From Corella eumyota (taxonomy: Eukaryota; Chordata; Ascidiacea; Phlebobranchia; Corellidae): a stretch of DNA of 64,000 bases. The stretch covers positions 6,758,001-6,822,000 of the forward strand of contig OY720101.1 in the NCBI GenBank assembly GCA_963082875.1, given 5' to 3'. Shown piece by piece: positions 34,574 to 45,137 of this stretch. Below the pieces are notes generated by a model, which saw nothing but the letters and a program-made list of their open reading frames with translations, was not told where the DNA came from and ran no database searches. The stretch's first letter is position 1. Each line of letters starts with the position of its first letter. Made by a program: the position numbers and the translations under genes.

Positions 34574-35234
34574 AAACAATGTAGATGGTCAAGAAACAGA
34601 ATGGACAGCCTTGCGCATGTGCACTACAAGAGCATTTTTATTGACTTTATGTGTGCAGCAAAGTTAGAAGCTAATTTAAATGGATTTTTGTAAAAAGTTG
34701 CGAATTCAGTGTATAAAGTTTGGTAGAAATTAACTTGCTATGTATAATTTGTTCCGATTTTTTTACCCTTTTTACTCTGGTTTTATTATATTAAGGTTTG
34801 TGAATTAAAGGCTTCTACCTTTTTGTATTTTGACAGTTTTTTTATTTATTAAAAACTTTTGATAGTTTTTATATGTTCTTTACTAATTGTTTTATTGATT
34901 TTAATCTAATCTTACCGTTTTTGCTTTATTGCTTCTCTTTGTAACTATTTTCTAATAAATTTACTGATTTTTTTCTATTTTACTAACAAATTAAAAAGGT
35001 AAAATGTAAATTAATAAAAAAGTGGTAATTTTTGACATGTTAAGTTTTAGCTTATTGAAAAGTTTTGTATAAAGTGGGGACAAATATTACTTAAAAATAT
35101 GAATGGCGGGAAAATTTATAGTTAGTGGACAATTAGGGGGTTTCCCATTGAATCGTTTTTTTCACAATCAATTTTATGGCAATGGTAAAATTAATCGTTT
35201 TTAACACCAGCAAGAACTGACTGTTAAATTCTTA
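34574..35234. other. Intergenic, ALDH1A-like to AAAS
   Basis: 660 bp, AT-rich. It holds the ALDH1A-like 3' UTR and poly(A) signals. A 33-codon frame at 35103-35204 begins MAGKFIV and may be a leader frame or, via a GTTAGT donor at 35121, a short first AAAS exon. Confidence 0.5.
34954..34959 (+). terminator. poly(A) signal candidate, ALDH1A-like gene
   Basis: AATAAA 380 bp past the stop. The weaker ATTAAA at 34804-34809 is nearer and may be the one used. Confidence 0.35.
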
Positions 35235-38200
35235 ATGGAATCCCAAAGTCAATTTGGGCTAACTTACAACGTTAGCAGAGATTATTCCAATGAAACTGTT
35301 AATATTAGTAAAATAAATGAACAGGTAATTTTTATTTATATTTGTGTTTAACAAAAAAACTGGCGGTATCTGTGAGTTATTAGCAGATATAAGCACTATT
35401 GACCTGTGATTTGATGTGATTGTCCAATTTTTTTGTTATATTTTCTTATTCTTAATAATATGACATGGACGACTCTACAAATTGAAATTGACAAAGCCAT
35501 TTTCTACCAACTGACCAACGTAACCTAAATATTATTAAGCATGTAGCTAAAAAATTAACTTTCTCATTTTTTTTTTTTGTTTTTTAAGTAGTAAATAATT
35601 AGGTTTAAGTTAATTGTAGTTCATGCTTTTAGGTTGCCAGGTTTCCAACAGTGTCTCAAGTCACATTGCGAAGGTCAGCATTAAATCCAAGTGAAAGCCA
35701 ATTAGCCTTTCTTGATCAAAATCAAACTTTGTCACAAAAAGTTTCAGCAGCATGGTAATATTTGTAGAAAAAATTACTTTTTTAGCCAAATTTAAAAAAT
35801 TTTTTTTTATAATTTTTATTCCAAACTTACTTTAATGTATGATTAAATGTAATCTGGTATTATTTTTTTTATTTATAATTGGCTTGTATATATATTATAT
35901 AATTAACTAATATTTATTTGGTTTAAAAAATGTTACCATATGATTTTATGGTTCTTTTTATTATCATACAGTAGCTCAGCAATGGTTTTTACCTCGTAGT
36001 TTATTTAAATCAGGTATAGTCATGGGCTAATTGGAGCTTTGTCAGAAGTTTCTAATGATAACACAGAACAAAATAACTATGGTATGTTTAAATCTATTTT
36101 GTTACTTGTTTAAAGAATTTTTTTGTGTTACATTTGATTTATTATTGTTAAAATAGGTTATTCGATTGCAAAATCAAGTTGTTATTACTTGCTAGTTGCT
36201 TTAAGATGGCTAAATGGGATGCAGCTAACACTATTTCCACACTTAAAGGTACTTGTTTTAGTTTTACAATCAACAATTTAGTAGTAAATACTTGAACAGC
36301 TATATATACATGTTTTTTATTTTGTTCAATTAGCTTTCTAACGAAGAATTGATAAACAATTTTTCACCAAATAGTGATTGGTAAGTTAATTTTTTAGCAC
36401 TATAAATTTTAAGTTATTACTAATTCTTTAACAGTTTTAAAAAAAATCGGTTTGCAACTCTTGAAATTTTTTATTCCAAACTTACTTTAATGTATGATTA
36501 AATGTAATCTGGTATTATTTTTTTTATTTATAATTGGCTTGTATATATATTATATAATTAACTAATATTTATTGTAGGACTGATAGTCCGATACGATTGT
36601 TAGCCTGGCATTCTAAGGCTTGCAAGTTTGCTCTTGCCCATAGAGATGACACAGTTCATATTCATTATTGCGACAAGTAAGATTAAAATTTAAAATATTT
36701 GATGTTTTTATAATACGTATATAAAATATATACATATGCCATCTACTAAGCTTTATTGTATAAATTCCTAGTTATTTAAATAAAACATTGTGGATTTATT
36801 TATTTAAGCGACTTAGTTCCAATGTTAAAACACAAACTCCAACGAAATATTTCTTGCATGGAGTGGAAACCTCTGGCGGGATGCACTCTTGCAGTTGGAA
36901 CACAAACATCGGTTCTTATTTGGAATATTGATCCAGCCTCACTTTCAACCAGACCATCTACTGGCGCAGTTCAGGTATTAAAAGCATTAAATGTTATAAC
37001 ATTATGTCTTGTGTTGATTGATTATTGTAAAGATCGATTTTTGTTTGTAGTTGAACCCTAAAAAATTAAATTTAGGTTAACAGATTAATACAAAATTTTT
37101 AAATTTTTTGTTGTTTTATATTTACATAATAAAACAAAATATTTTATAGATTTTAGATTTTTTTTACCAATAATAATGGAAATTTTGGCCCTAGCAGTTT
37201 CTTTCACCATGAAGTTTTAATCTACAAAGTTATTTCTGCAGTTAGAGTATTTTAAACTATCTCAAAATTTCTTACAATTTTTTTTAGGTTTTAACTTATG
37301 CAGGACACTCACCTGTTTCATCTCTAGCTTGGAGTCCCTCAGATGATGATATTTTGTTTACTTGTTCAGCGTTAAGTTCAGCTATTGTTGTGAGTCAGCT
37401 ATATTCTAATTTTGTATATCTGAGCATAAGTTTGTACTGTTAATATTAATTTACTCAAGGGGACTACAACATGAAAGTAGTGAGAATCAAACCAATCTCC
37501 TTATGATGTAAAGCCAAGTGTTAAAAACCACTACATGATACCATCAGTTTTCTTAAAATCAATTCTATGGCCATGTGTAATGATTTAATTTAAAAAAAAC
37601 ATTAACCAAGCTCAATCACACCTAATTATAAGATCATAATGGTTTTATGGGGACATGTCTGGAAAAACATTATGCATTTACTATGATTAAAACAAATTTG
37701 CCTTAGGTATGGAATGTTAGTTTACTACAATACCAAGTGTTACAACATGTGAGTGGCAGTGGAGGCATATCACGTCTACTTTTCTCACCAGAGGGCAGCA
37801 AAATGGTTGCCATGACGCCAAGTTCTTCTTTTCGGGTATTCGAAACTGCAACTTGGGGCAATGAGCGGTGGTGTAATTTAGCTGGTAGGGTGCAGGTAAG
37901 TTTATTTTGCCTTTTGATTGTTTTAAAACCAATTTGAATATTTTAATTTAAGATAGGAGGAATTCAACTTTCCAAAGAATATCAATAAATAATAAAAATT
38001 CTGTTTTTGACCAAAAAAGGTTTCGTCTTTAAAAAAAAGGGAGTCACTAGGCTATAGTATTTTCTACTCTAACACAGTACCAATCGACCGTTGATTGGTA
38101 TTGAACTATACTTGAATACTATTACAAACACCGTTTAAAAAACGTCAATTTATTTTAATGCTTAAGTCGGCGTGTTGGAACCCAACCGGCACCATTTTAC

Positions 38201-39446
38201 TTTTCACCCTTGTCGGCGACCTCAGAATTTATTCGCTTACTTTTACCGACTCGTATTTGCTCGATTCACCGGTGGTTGAAGGATCAAAACATGCTTCGGT
38301 AGCGATCGATTTGTCACGTGACGAAGCCCAAGATGAAACAAATAGTGATACAAATGATAAGTAAGTTAACTTTGTATATCAACCTGTGTCATTTTTTTTC
38401 TACATGTTAAAAAATGTTTTGCTTTTTTTAGAGGGAATCAGGGTATTCACCAAATAGTTTGGGATGAAACTGGTGAGAGGGTGGCCGTGTTGTTTAAAAA
38501 AACTGACCCAAACAATTCAACTATCATGATATTCGATGTTGCTAACGAACCTGGCTTCTCTATAACAGAAAGGTAAAATTCTTGATCTAGACTTAATTAG
38601 AATTTAAAGCTAGTGTTCAAACCGGCAGCGTGGTGTAGTGGAAAGAACAATTGCTACACCACACATGGGGTCGTGGGTTCAATCCCCACTGATCTCATGC
38701 TGTAGCGCCCTTGAGTAAGGCGATACAAACAGTATGAACTCCTGCTGAGCCAGCAATTAGTCAGCAGTATAATTATCGGGCAATTATAATCTATAATATC
38801 CCACACTGCCGCAGGCAACTCGAAACTGGGTCGGGGTAGTAACTGATGTTACTCTATGTTTAAGTTGCGCTATATACAAAAAAAAATATATACAAAAAAA
38901 AATAATAATTGGTATTATTACTGATTTTATTAAAAAATTAAAATTCTAGCGTTGGTGGCCCTGTTACATCTGAGACTGGTGACATACCCAATTTGATTTC
39001 ATTTAAACCTGATTTTAATGGCGGTGCTTGCCTAACAGTGGTAAGGAATTTAATATACATTGACGCCCTTTTTTCTTAATAACTTCTGCGTAATCAGGCA
39101 GTTCGTATTGGGTTAAGGTAAAGTACTTTACTACTTGGGGTCTTAGGTTTGTTTTACTACTTGGGGTCTTAGGTAAGGAAGACGCTTATTGACCGTAAGT
39201 CTTATTGGGTAAAAATGTCAAAAATGTTAAAATTGTATTTCATGGCAGTGCTTCACAAGCGGGGTTGTTCAGTATTACCTAATGCCTTTTAAAGCCGTTG
39301 CGAAATCGCAAAATCGTCTGAAGACCTTGCCGGTGACGTCACCCATGCAACGATACGCTTCCATGAACAATACGACTTCGAATATTCTGGAGGAAAGTCA
39401 TCGGATTTGGAGTTCTCCCGACAATAGGGCAATTTATGCGAGCTGA
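35235..39446 (+). CDS. AAAS: Aladin, WD-repeat nucleoporin
   Basis: Aladin is a WD-repeat protein held at the nuclear pore by NDC1. Thirteen exons give 532 residues (human 546): 35235-35324, 35633-35754, 36014-36081, 36157-36248, 36334-36380, 36578-36676, 36809-36974, 37288-37389, 37707-37895, 38167-38360, 38432-38572, 38950-39040, 39249-39446. Close matches are HKLQRNISCMEWKPL, NIDPASLSTRPS, HSPVSSLAWSPS and FSPEGSKMVAMTPSSSFRV, aligned with human HRLQRNVASLAWKPL and WSPDGSKILATTPSAVFRV. The last exon (TSGVVQYYLMPF) matches STGRIAHIPLYF. An alternative start adds exon 35103-35120 joined to an acceptor at 35210. AATAAA overlaps the stop codon, with another at 39584. Confidence 0.93.
35813..35918. 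repeat. 106-bp duplicated intronic segment, copy 1
   Basis: Lies in AAAS intron 2. It is identical base for base to 36468-36573. It begins TTTTTATTCCAAACTTAC and ends ACTAATATTTATT. Confidence 0.9.
36468..36573. repeat. 106-bp duplicated intronic segment, copy 2
   Basis: Lies in AAAS intron 5 and is identical to 35813-35918. The copy ends 4 bases before the exon 6 boundary, so it supplies most of that intron's 3' splice region. Confidence 0.9.
38621..38902 (+). mobile_element. tRNA-derived SINE in AAAS intron 11
   Basis: The head has Pol III promoter boxes: A box TGGTGTAGTGG (38631-38641) and B box GGTTCAATCC (38676-38685), spaced as in tRNA. A tRNA-unrelated body with GCGCCCTTGAGTAAGGCG follows, then a tail of two TATATACAAAAAAAAA repeats. 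No clear target duplication was found. The length of about 280 bp and the orientation (same as the gene) are typical. It is not a functional tRNA gene because the head is followed by SINE body and the acceptor stem does not close. Confidence 0.8.
39129..39174. repeat. Short tandem duplication in AAAS intron 12
   Basis: TACTACTTGGGGTCTTAGGT occurs twice about 26 bp apart. Confidence 0.6.
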
Positions 39447-39451
39447 ATAAA
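39446..39451 (+). terminator. poly(A) signal overlapping the AAAS stop
   Basis: AATAAA shares its first A with the TGA stop at 39444-39446. A second AATAAA at 39584-39589 would give a more ordinary 3' UTR. Confidence 0.45.
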
Positions 39452-39964
39452 ACGGCCAATTTTCTTGCATTGTCCAATTAATTATGTGTTGGAGCCTTAG
39501 CCTAGTGTGTTAAAAATATTTTACGGGTCATTTTTTCTTTTAAAACCGAGAAATCTTGTATGGGTAATCATATACATGCATGAAATAAAAAAATATGATA
39601 ACAAGTAGTGTATTATGATATAAAAATGGTTTTAATTTTAGCAATATTTCAAATTATTTGCAAGCAACTTAAAAAGAATGCAACTTCTAATGGCTTATGG
39701 TTTATTAGGTAAGAGGGAGGGGGTATTAATTTTTAAAATGAGACGTTTTCCTTATTTTAAAGAGACATTTTTCCTGAGACTTTTTCGTTATTTTGTTAAC
39801 AGCTTTCTAGTTTAATCAATAAAATGTCCAAGTTTTAAGCCTGACAAAAAACAATACAAATTTTTATTTGGTATTTTATATTTCCAATAATATCAAATTT
39901 CCCATGTTTAACGTCCACCCATTAAATTTTTCACCCGATATTCCTTTTCTGCACCCAATTCAGT
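39447..39964. other. Intergenic, convergent 3' ends of AAAS and cyclophilin
   Basis: About 520 bp holding the AAAS 3' UTR and, at 39863-39868, a minus-strand AATAAA about 100 bp past the cyclophilin stop. No gene is seen. Confidence 0.55.
39863..39868 (-). terminator. poly(A) signal, first cyclophilin
   Basis: AATAAA on the minus strand about 100 bp past the stop. Confidence 0.5.
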
Positions 39965-41475
39965 CTACACGTTGTCTGGCACATCAGTACATTCAACCTC
40001 GAACGGTTTACAATTGAGAACGCCACAGCTTTTTATAACAACGTCGTAAACAGGGCAGTCTTGATTATTCGTTTGAATATTCTCGATTTGTCGAACTGTA
40101 CTCTGCAAAAATATTTACCATCAAGCATAACTTCATGTTTTATAGTATTTTCCTTAGAATTGTAGCTTCTGTTTTATAGGATCTTTTAAAAGGCCAATGT
40201 GTAGTAAAGTTTTAGTTATATATCAGTGGTTTAGGGTAGGGCTTTTTCCATTTTTAAAACAATTAGCCTGTTTTAATTAACTAACTTACCTATTGTTCGG
40301 TCAAACCTATGCAAACATAAACAAAGTGTTTAATGAGTTACAATTGCAAACCTTTTTACATATAAACTAGAATTTATTCTTGATTTTACTAATTATACAT
40401 TAGGGCTACAAAAATATTTAACTCAACGTGGTATTCTTAATTAAACATTTAAAAGTAGAATTTAGTCACCAAAGATAAACAAACAACAATAAGTAATCAA
40501 AATGTTTAACGCACCATTCCTTTTATCACCACTCCAAACACGACATGTTTGTTGTCCAAAAATGAGCACTTTCTCAGGGTGATAAAGAATTGAGCTCCGT
40601 TGGTGTTCGGTCCGGAGTTTGCCATACTCAACCAACCAGCTCCATAATGTTTAAGATGGAAGTTCTCGTCTCTGAATGTCCCGTACTCCCCGTTTTGGTT
40701 TCGGTATACACTTGTACCTGTTTAAGAGTAGTTTATAAAGTTTTCCGACTGAGAATAGAAGTTAGTTTACAGCTGTGTTGGTAAACTTTTTTCTACCTAA
40801 AATTTTGGGCTTTCTTACATAATAGAAATATTTTCTGTCTTTGGTCACAGAGGTTGTTGTGCAATTACCGTTGTTGGCTCGATTGTCAACTTTTTTAAAC
40901 ATTTTAATAATTTATTATACAGGGAGTTTACCTCCTCTTTTTACAGGGAGTTTACCTCCTTTTTACAGGGAGTTTACCTCCTCTTCCGTCGCCCAGTTCA
41001 TAATCTCCTCCTTGGAGCATAAAATTCTTGATACATCGGTGAAACTTGGAGTCTTTGTAGCCGAATCCGCACTTAATAAACAAAACACAATCACTTTAAA
41101 AATATTAATACGATAAAGTTAGTCATGTTTGTTTTAATTTATTTCTTTACCGCTCCGGTACATAAATCGCAGAAGTTTTGTACAGTTCTTGGAACGATTC
41201 TACTGAACAATCCGATCATGATTCTTTGACATGGGTGACCGCCAATAGATACATCCAAGTAGGCCTTTATTTAAATAAATAATTTAAATTAAGTTTTAAC
41301 GACAAAGTTGTATTGTATTTTAAATAATTTTACTCAATATGTAAAACTGATATAAACGTCAAGTTATAGCTGTTTTTATAAAGAAGCTCACCGCCGAAGA
41401 TACTGTTAACTTTCGGTTGGCAGAACATAATGTCAAAACAGCAAACATAAAAACAAATCTGGATAATCCAAACAT
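39965..41475 (-). CDS. Divergent secreted cyclophilin (peptidyl-prolyl isomerase)
   Basis: Five minus-strand exons, 41392-41475, 41151-41264, 40978-41071, 40515-40717 and 39965-40102, give 210 residues with intron phases 0, 0, 1, 0. An N-terminal signal peptide ([13 protein letters not shown]) is followed by a cyclophilin fold: [14 protein letters not shown] keeps the catalytic Arg and Gln, and [20 protein letters not shown] and HVVFGVV are canonical. The cyclosporin-contacting Trp of WLDGKHVVFG is replaced by Phe ([11 protein letters not shown]). Extra cysteines and a C-terminus ending TDVPDNV without a KDEL-like signal suggest a secreted protein. The exon 4 donor (GTGCGT) is weak, and the exon 3 donor is part of a three-copy repeat. 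It is paralogous to the gene at 45138-46264. Confidence 0.88.
40919..40986 (-). repeat. Three-copy tandem repeat of a 5' splice site
   Basis: Units of 24, 22 and 22 bp start at 40919, 40943 and 40965. On the minus strand each contains GGAGGTAAACTCCCTGTA, so three copies of the exon 3 donor GGAG/GTAAAC stand in a row. Only the outermost (exon end 40978) keeps the cyclophilin frame; the others would add 22 or 46 nt. Confidence 0.85.
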
Positions 41476-42255
41476 GTTGCAGTTTTTTCCAAAGTATTAC
41501 CTACGTATCTTCTCCGCAACTTGTGTAAAAAGATTTTAAAGGGTATGAAATACCTTTTTATATATTTTTTGTTTAAGTGTATTCAACTCAAGCTGCATTG
41601 GCAATGTATGTATTGTCAATGATTTTTAACCCTTAGAATAAATTTTTAAAGCTAGGTCTCATATTTGTTTGCGACATTGTTCCATGAAACAGTGGAAGGG
41701 TTAGTATGAAATGTAAGCATTGCTTAACATGTATGTTTGAAGTACCGTGATATTGTTATTTCGTTGTTACAGCAGTGTCATCAAAATTGAAACACGTTTC
41801 TATTACATATACAAGTTCATATAATTGTTGTGTTAATTCTACGTTAGAAGCTTTGGGTTTTTGCTTGTTGTTTTAGGAATGCCATTAAACCTTTTTTAGC
41901 CTCTCGATAGAAAACTATCGAGTGATTAAATCCTACTTTAATTCCAAACAAATTATATACATAACACATTCTGTGCAGTAAATGATATAAACCAAAACAA
42001 TACGCATTGGTATATCATGCTTCCTGATCTATTTGATCAGATTAACCTTTTCAATAAAGTATTGGAAATAAGCAAACTTTTTTTGTTAAATAAGTAATAA
42101 TATTTTAATTTTTATAAAAATTTGATTGCAATTGTAAAATGTATAATATTACAGTCGTGAGCGTTAATTATACAAAAGTACAAAACAAATAATAACCGCC
42201 ATGGTTAGTGATGTCCATCTTCACTTTTAAAAACAAATTCAATACTGTTTAATTT
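41476..42255. other. Intergenic, with a small perfect hairpin
   Basis: 780 bp between the cyclophilin start and the rolling-stone-like stop, both on the minus strand. CTCGATAG-AAAA-CTATCGAG at 41903-41922 forms an 8-bp perfect stem. No gene is seen. Confidence 0.5.
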
Positions 42256-43444
42256 CTAATGCACTGATGTATTTATATTTGGAGTGGAGTCTGCAAATGC
42301 TGGATTTGTTTTTCCCATTTCCAAATCATCGACTCGTGGTGCACTAGGCTCGATATTAGATTCCTTTCGATGGTCAACGGATAGGCCAGCTCTTCTAGCA
42401 ATAAAAGCCCGTAACCTGTATAATCCAAATACTAATAGGTGTGTTATGAGTGGCAGAACAACGGCAGCAGCTACAATGTAAGCTACGGCTACACCCGTGT
42501 TCGTTGCCCAGTTTACAGCCGGGTAGACGGCACTATTTACCCCCGCTCCATGCAAAATAAGCAAGAATATTGTATAAACTAGTCCATACAAGTTTTCATA
42601 CCAAAATTGAAGATAATAAACTGGAAAAGCGACCATAAATGTTTCAATGATAAACATTATTGAGTTGTTAACATGTAGGTGCAGAGTGATTGGTCTTGTG
42701 TTGAGTTCAACACTGCGGCTTCTGCCTATAACAGCCCAGTAGAATACTGTCACTATAAAAGCAGAGTTCGCAGCAACCGTGAACATAAGCCAGGTAAGCT
42801 TTTGGTACCATTGGGGTTTGTCTAGGAAAAAAAAATTGTTACTCTTAAATTTTATTTTTCATTAGTCTTTGCATCTTGTAAAACTAATAGCTTACCATCA
42901 TTGTAAGTCGAATTTCTCCGGGCGACGACATATATAGAAACGATAAATGCTATAAGGAAATATACGTTATATACCACTTCGCACCAGTTACTAAGAAGTT
43001 GCCAGCGTGGTGAATTGAATGGATCGCCATCCGACGATGCATAGGAATAGATCAGCCACCCAAGAAAATAGGCAAAAGTGAAAAAGCGGTAAGCAAAAAA
43101 TATCCAAACATTTTCCGTCCACTGTAACAAAACACGTTATTAAAATTTAAACTGTCTACGCCTTACTTTTTTTGGTATAGCTATTAGCTATATATGGTAA
43201 TAGGTTTTAATGTTTTTGTTTAATGGCCTAGGTGCTAGTAAAACAACAGTGCAAACTAGTTAGCAGATGTCATGACAAACCTCAGACTAGTTAAGGTTAT
43301 AGCCTAGTACATTATCACTTTCTATGTATTTTTAAAACAACTAAAACAAATTCATATTACCTGCAACTGTCGAAATTGCTGCGATACAGCATCGTCGAAA
43401 ATCAGATGTTTGGCTTGAAACTCAACTTTGCAACAATTTCCCAT
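42256..43444 (-). CDS. Rolling-stone-like multi-pass membrane protein
   Basis: Three minus-strand exons, 43361-43444, 42896-43121 and 42256-42821, give 291 residues. About six hydrophobic helices are visible, such as WIFFAYRFFTFAYFLGWLIY, VVYNVYFLIAFIVSIYVVA and AYIVAAAVVLPLITHLLVF. The NWATNTGVAVAY...HLLVFGLYRLR region resembles Drosophila Rolling stone, implicated in myoblast fusion, and its invertebrate relatives. The N-terminus MGNCC looks like a myristoylation/palmitoylation site, which is inference. The C-terminal tail is cytosolic-looking and polar. It lies between two paralogous cyclophilins on the same strand. Molecular function is unknown to me. Confidence 0.75.
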
Positions 43445-44879
43445 TTTTTCTCTCTTCTAATAGAAACCAAAACTTCAAACAATTTATATATTATTTTATT
43501 CTAAAAGATAAACCAATTAAATTAAAACCTCTACGTTTAAGTAGTACTGTTTTCGTGAGCCTGCACATATTATATCAACTGTTTTTTAATTAGTCGTGCC
43601 TATATCCTATCTATAAATATTACCACGATTTTCGTTATCATGATGATTTTTCTGTTGTTTATGTTCGCAGTAGACTAGCTCGTATTTACCGACAACCAGT
43701 CATTATAAGTGACATGACTTATTGTTTATTTTGTAATTTAAACACCTGAAGTCCATATACTATTTTACCTTGATTTTTAAATAGCCGTATGTACATAGCC
43801 TTAAGCAAGTACTACTTACGGATTCCAGCTAGTACTTAAGTATTTTTGGAGACCAATTTTTTGGAGACCAAAACCTTTTTATAAGCTGATCGTAAAAATA
43901 ACTATAAATCACCGCACCGGAAACTTAGAGCTGCGTTACAACTAATCTACTATACTTTAACTGTTACGTATTTGTTTGTCGCGTACGTAGTATTACGCAT
44001 TGTCATTCTAGAATTACGCACGATTAAATTCAGGGTACTGTGCGCATTCTTAAAACAATGTCATGTAACTAAAAATACTCCATTTTATAACATAGGGTCT
44101 TGGGATAACTTTGCTAGTAGCTAGTTTAGCTAGTAACTTGTATTTTCATTTTATTCATAGCCACGATTATGTGGTACTTATTTGGATACCCTGGTAATTA
44201 CAACTATGACGTCACAAATTGCTATGTAATAGGCGTATTTGATTTGCCGCTAAAGATTTATAGCTTTCAATAGAAAACAAAAAAAGGAAATTAAATAATT
44301 TTTTTATTAAATATTTTACCTTAACAGTTGTTGTAAAAATATTAGTTTTATAAAAGAATTATTCTTTAAAAATATTTTAGGCTATTTGATTTTAAAGTAC
44401 AAAAATTCAATAGGTGTTTACTGTTCTAGAAATTAACATTTTTGATTTTAACTTAACAATTTTAGTATGTTACCCAAAGAAAGTAAATCAAGTGTTAAAA
44501 TTGATTAATAATTTTAGGGTTTGTGAAAGTATTTACAATAAGAAACTTTGTATTCGATAAATATTTTTTGTATATATTTTTATACATTATAACTTAGTCT
44601 TGATGGCACTTTCTATCATTTGTTATTTGACCAATACCAAACTAATAAATAATACCTTAACATATATTCGGGTAGTTTAAATAAGTTGAATTTGGTTATA
44701 TGTTTATATTGCATTTGGATAAAATATTTGTTTTTTTACTGTACAGTGCAAACCGTCAAGATTTTTCTAGGTTTAAAGTATTCAAGGTATTGCGAAAGCA
44801 GCTGGGAAAGAAATTAATTAAATTTTGAATCATCCCAAAGTAATAAAATGTTAAAGTGCAGTATTTCCGAACATTTTTA

Positions 44880-44990
44880 AAAAGATGGACAAATCTGTTA
44901 CTACAATTATGGACAAATCTGAAAAGATAGAAAAATCTGTTACTACAATTATGGACAAATTTGAAAAGATGGACAAATCTGTTACTACAA
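44880..44990. repeat. 42-bp minisatellite, 2.6 copies
   Basis: Units at 44880-44921, 44922-44963 and 44964-44990 (partial). The period is a multiple of three, and the plus-strand frame from ATG 44885 to TGA 45001 reads as a 14-residue repeat, MDKSVTTIMDKSEK. The 38-residue frame has no visible splice context. Confidence 0.85.
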
Positions 44991-45067
44991 CGTGCATGTG
45001 AATTAAAGTTTTGTTAATCAACTTTTGAATTATGTATGAAGTAGAATTATTTTCTGATTGGTCATGA

Positions 45068-45073
45068 TTTATT
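45068..45073 (-). terminator. poly(A) signal, second cyclophilin
   Basis: AATAAA on the minus strand 65 bp past the stop. Confidence 0.55.
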
Positions 45074-45137
45074 TAAGATGGTAAATTTAGTACAGTTGAC
45101 AATGGCAAATATTAATTAAAACCAAGTCCCAAACAAA

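Larger units (their letters stand above)
43445..45137. other. Intergenic, rolling-stone-like promoter side to cyclophilin 3' side
   Basis: 1.7 kb. It contains TGACGTCA at 44207-44214, a 42-bp minisatellite at 44880-44990 and the cyclophilin poly(A) signal at 45068. No supportable gene. Confidence 0.5.

Noticed and set aside
38621-38695. A functional tRNA gene
   Set aside because: A and B boxes are present but the ends do not pair and the sequence continues into a SINE body with an A-rich tail.
39642-39708. Possible last AAAS exon reading QYFKLFASNLKRMQ
   Set aside because: The exon at 39249-39446 matches the aladin C-terminus (TSGVVQYYLMPF), stays in phase and ends in a stop.
40841-41116. 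91-codon plus-strand frame with SLPPLFTG repeats
   Set aside because: It is the translated reverse of the splice-donor repeat in the cyclophilin gene.
42284-42481. 65-codon plus-strand frame
   Set aside because: Antisense shadow of the rolling-stone-like last exon.
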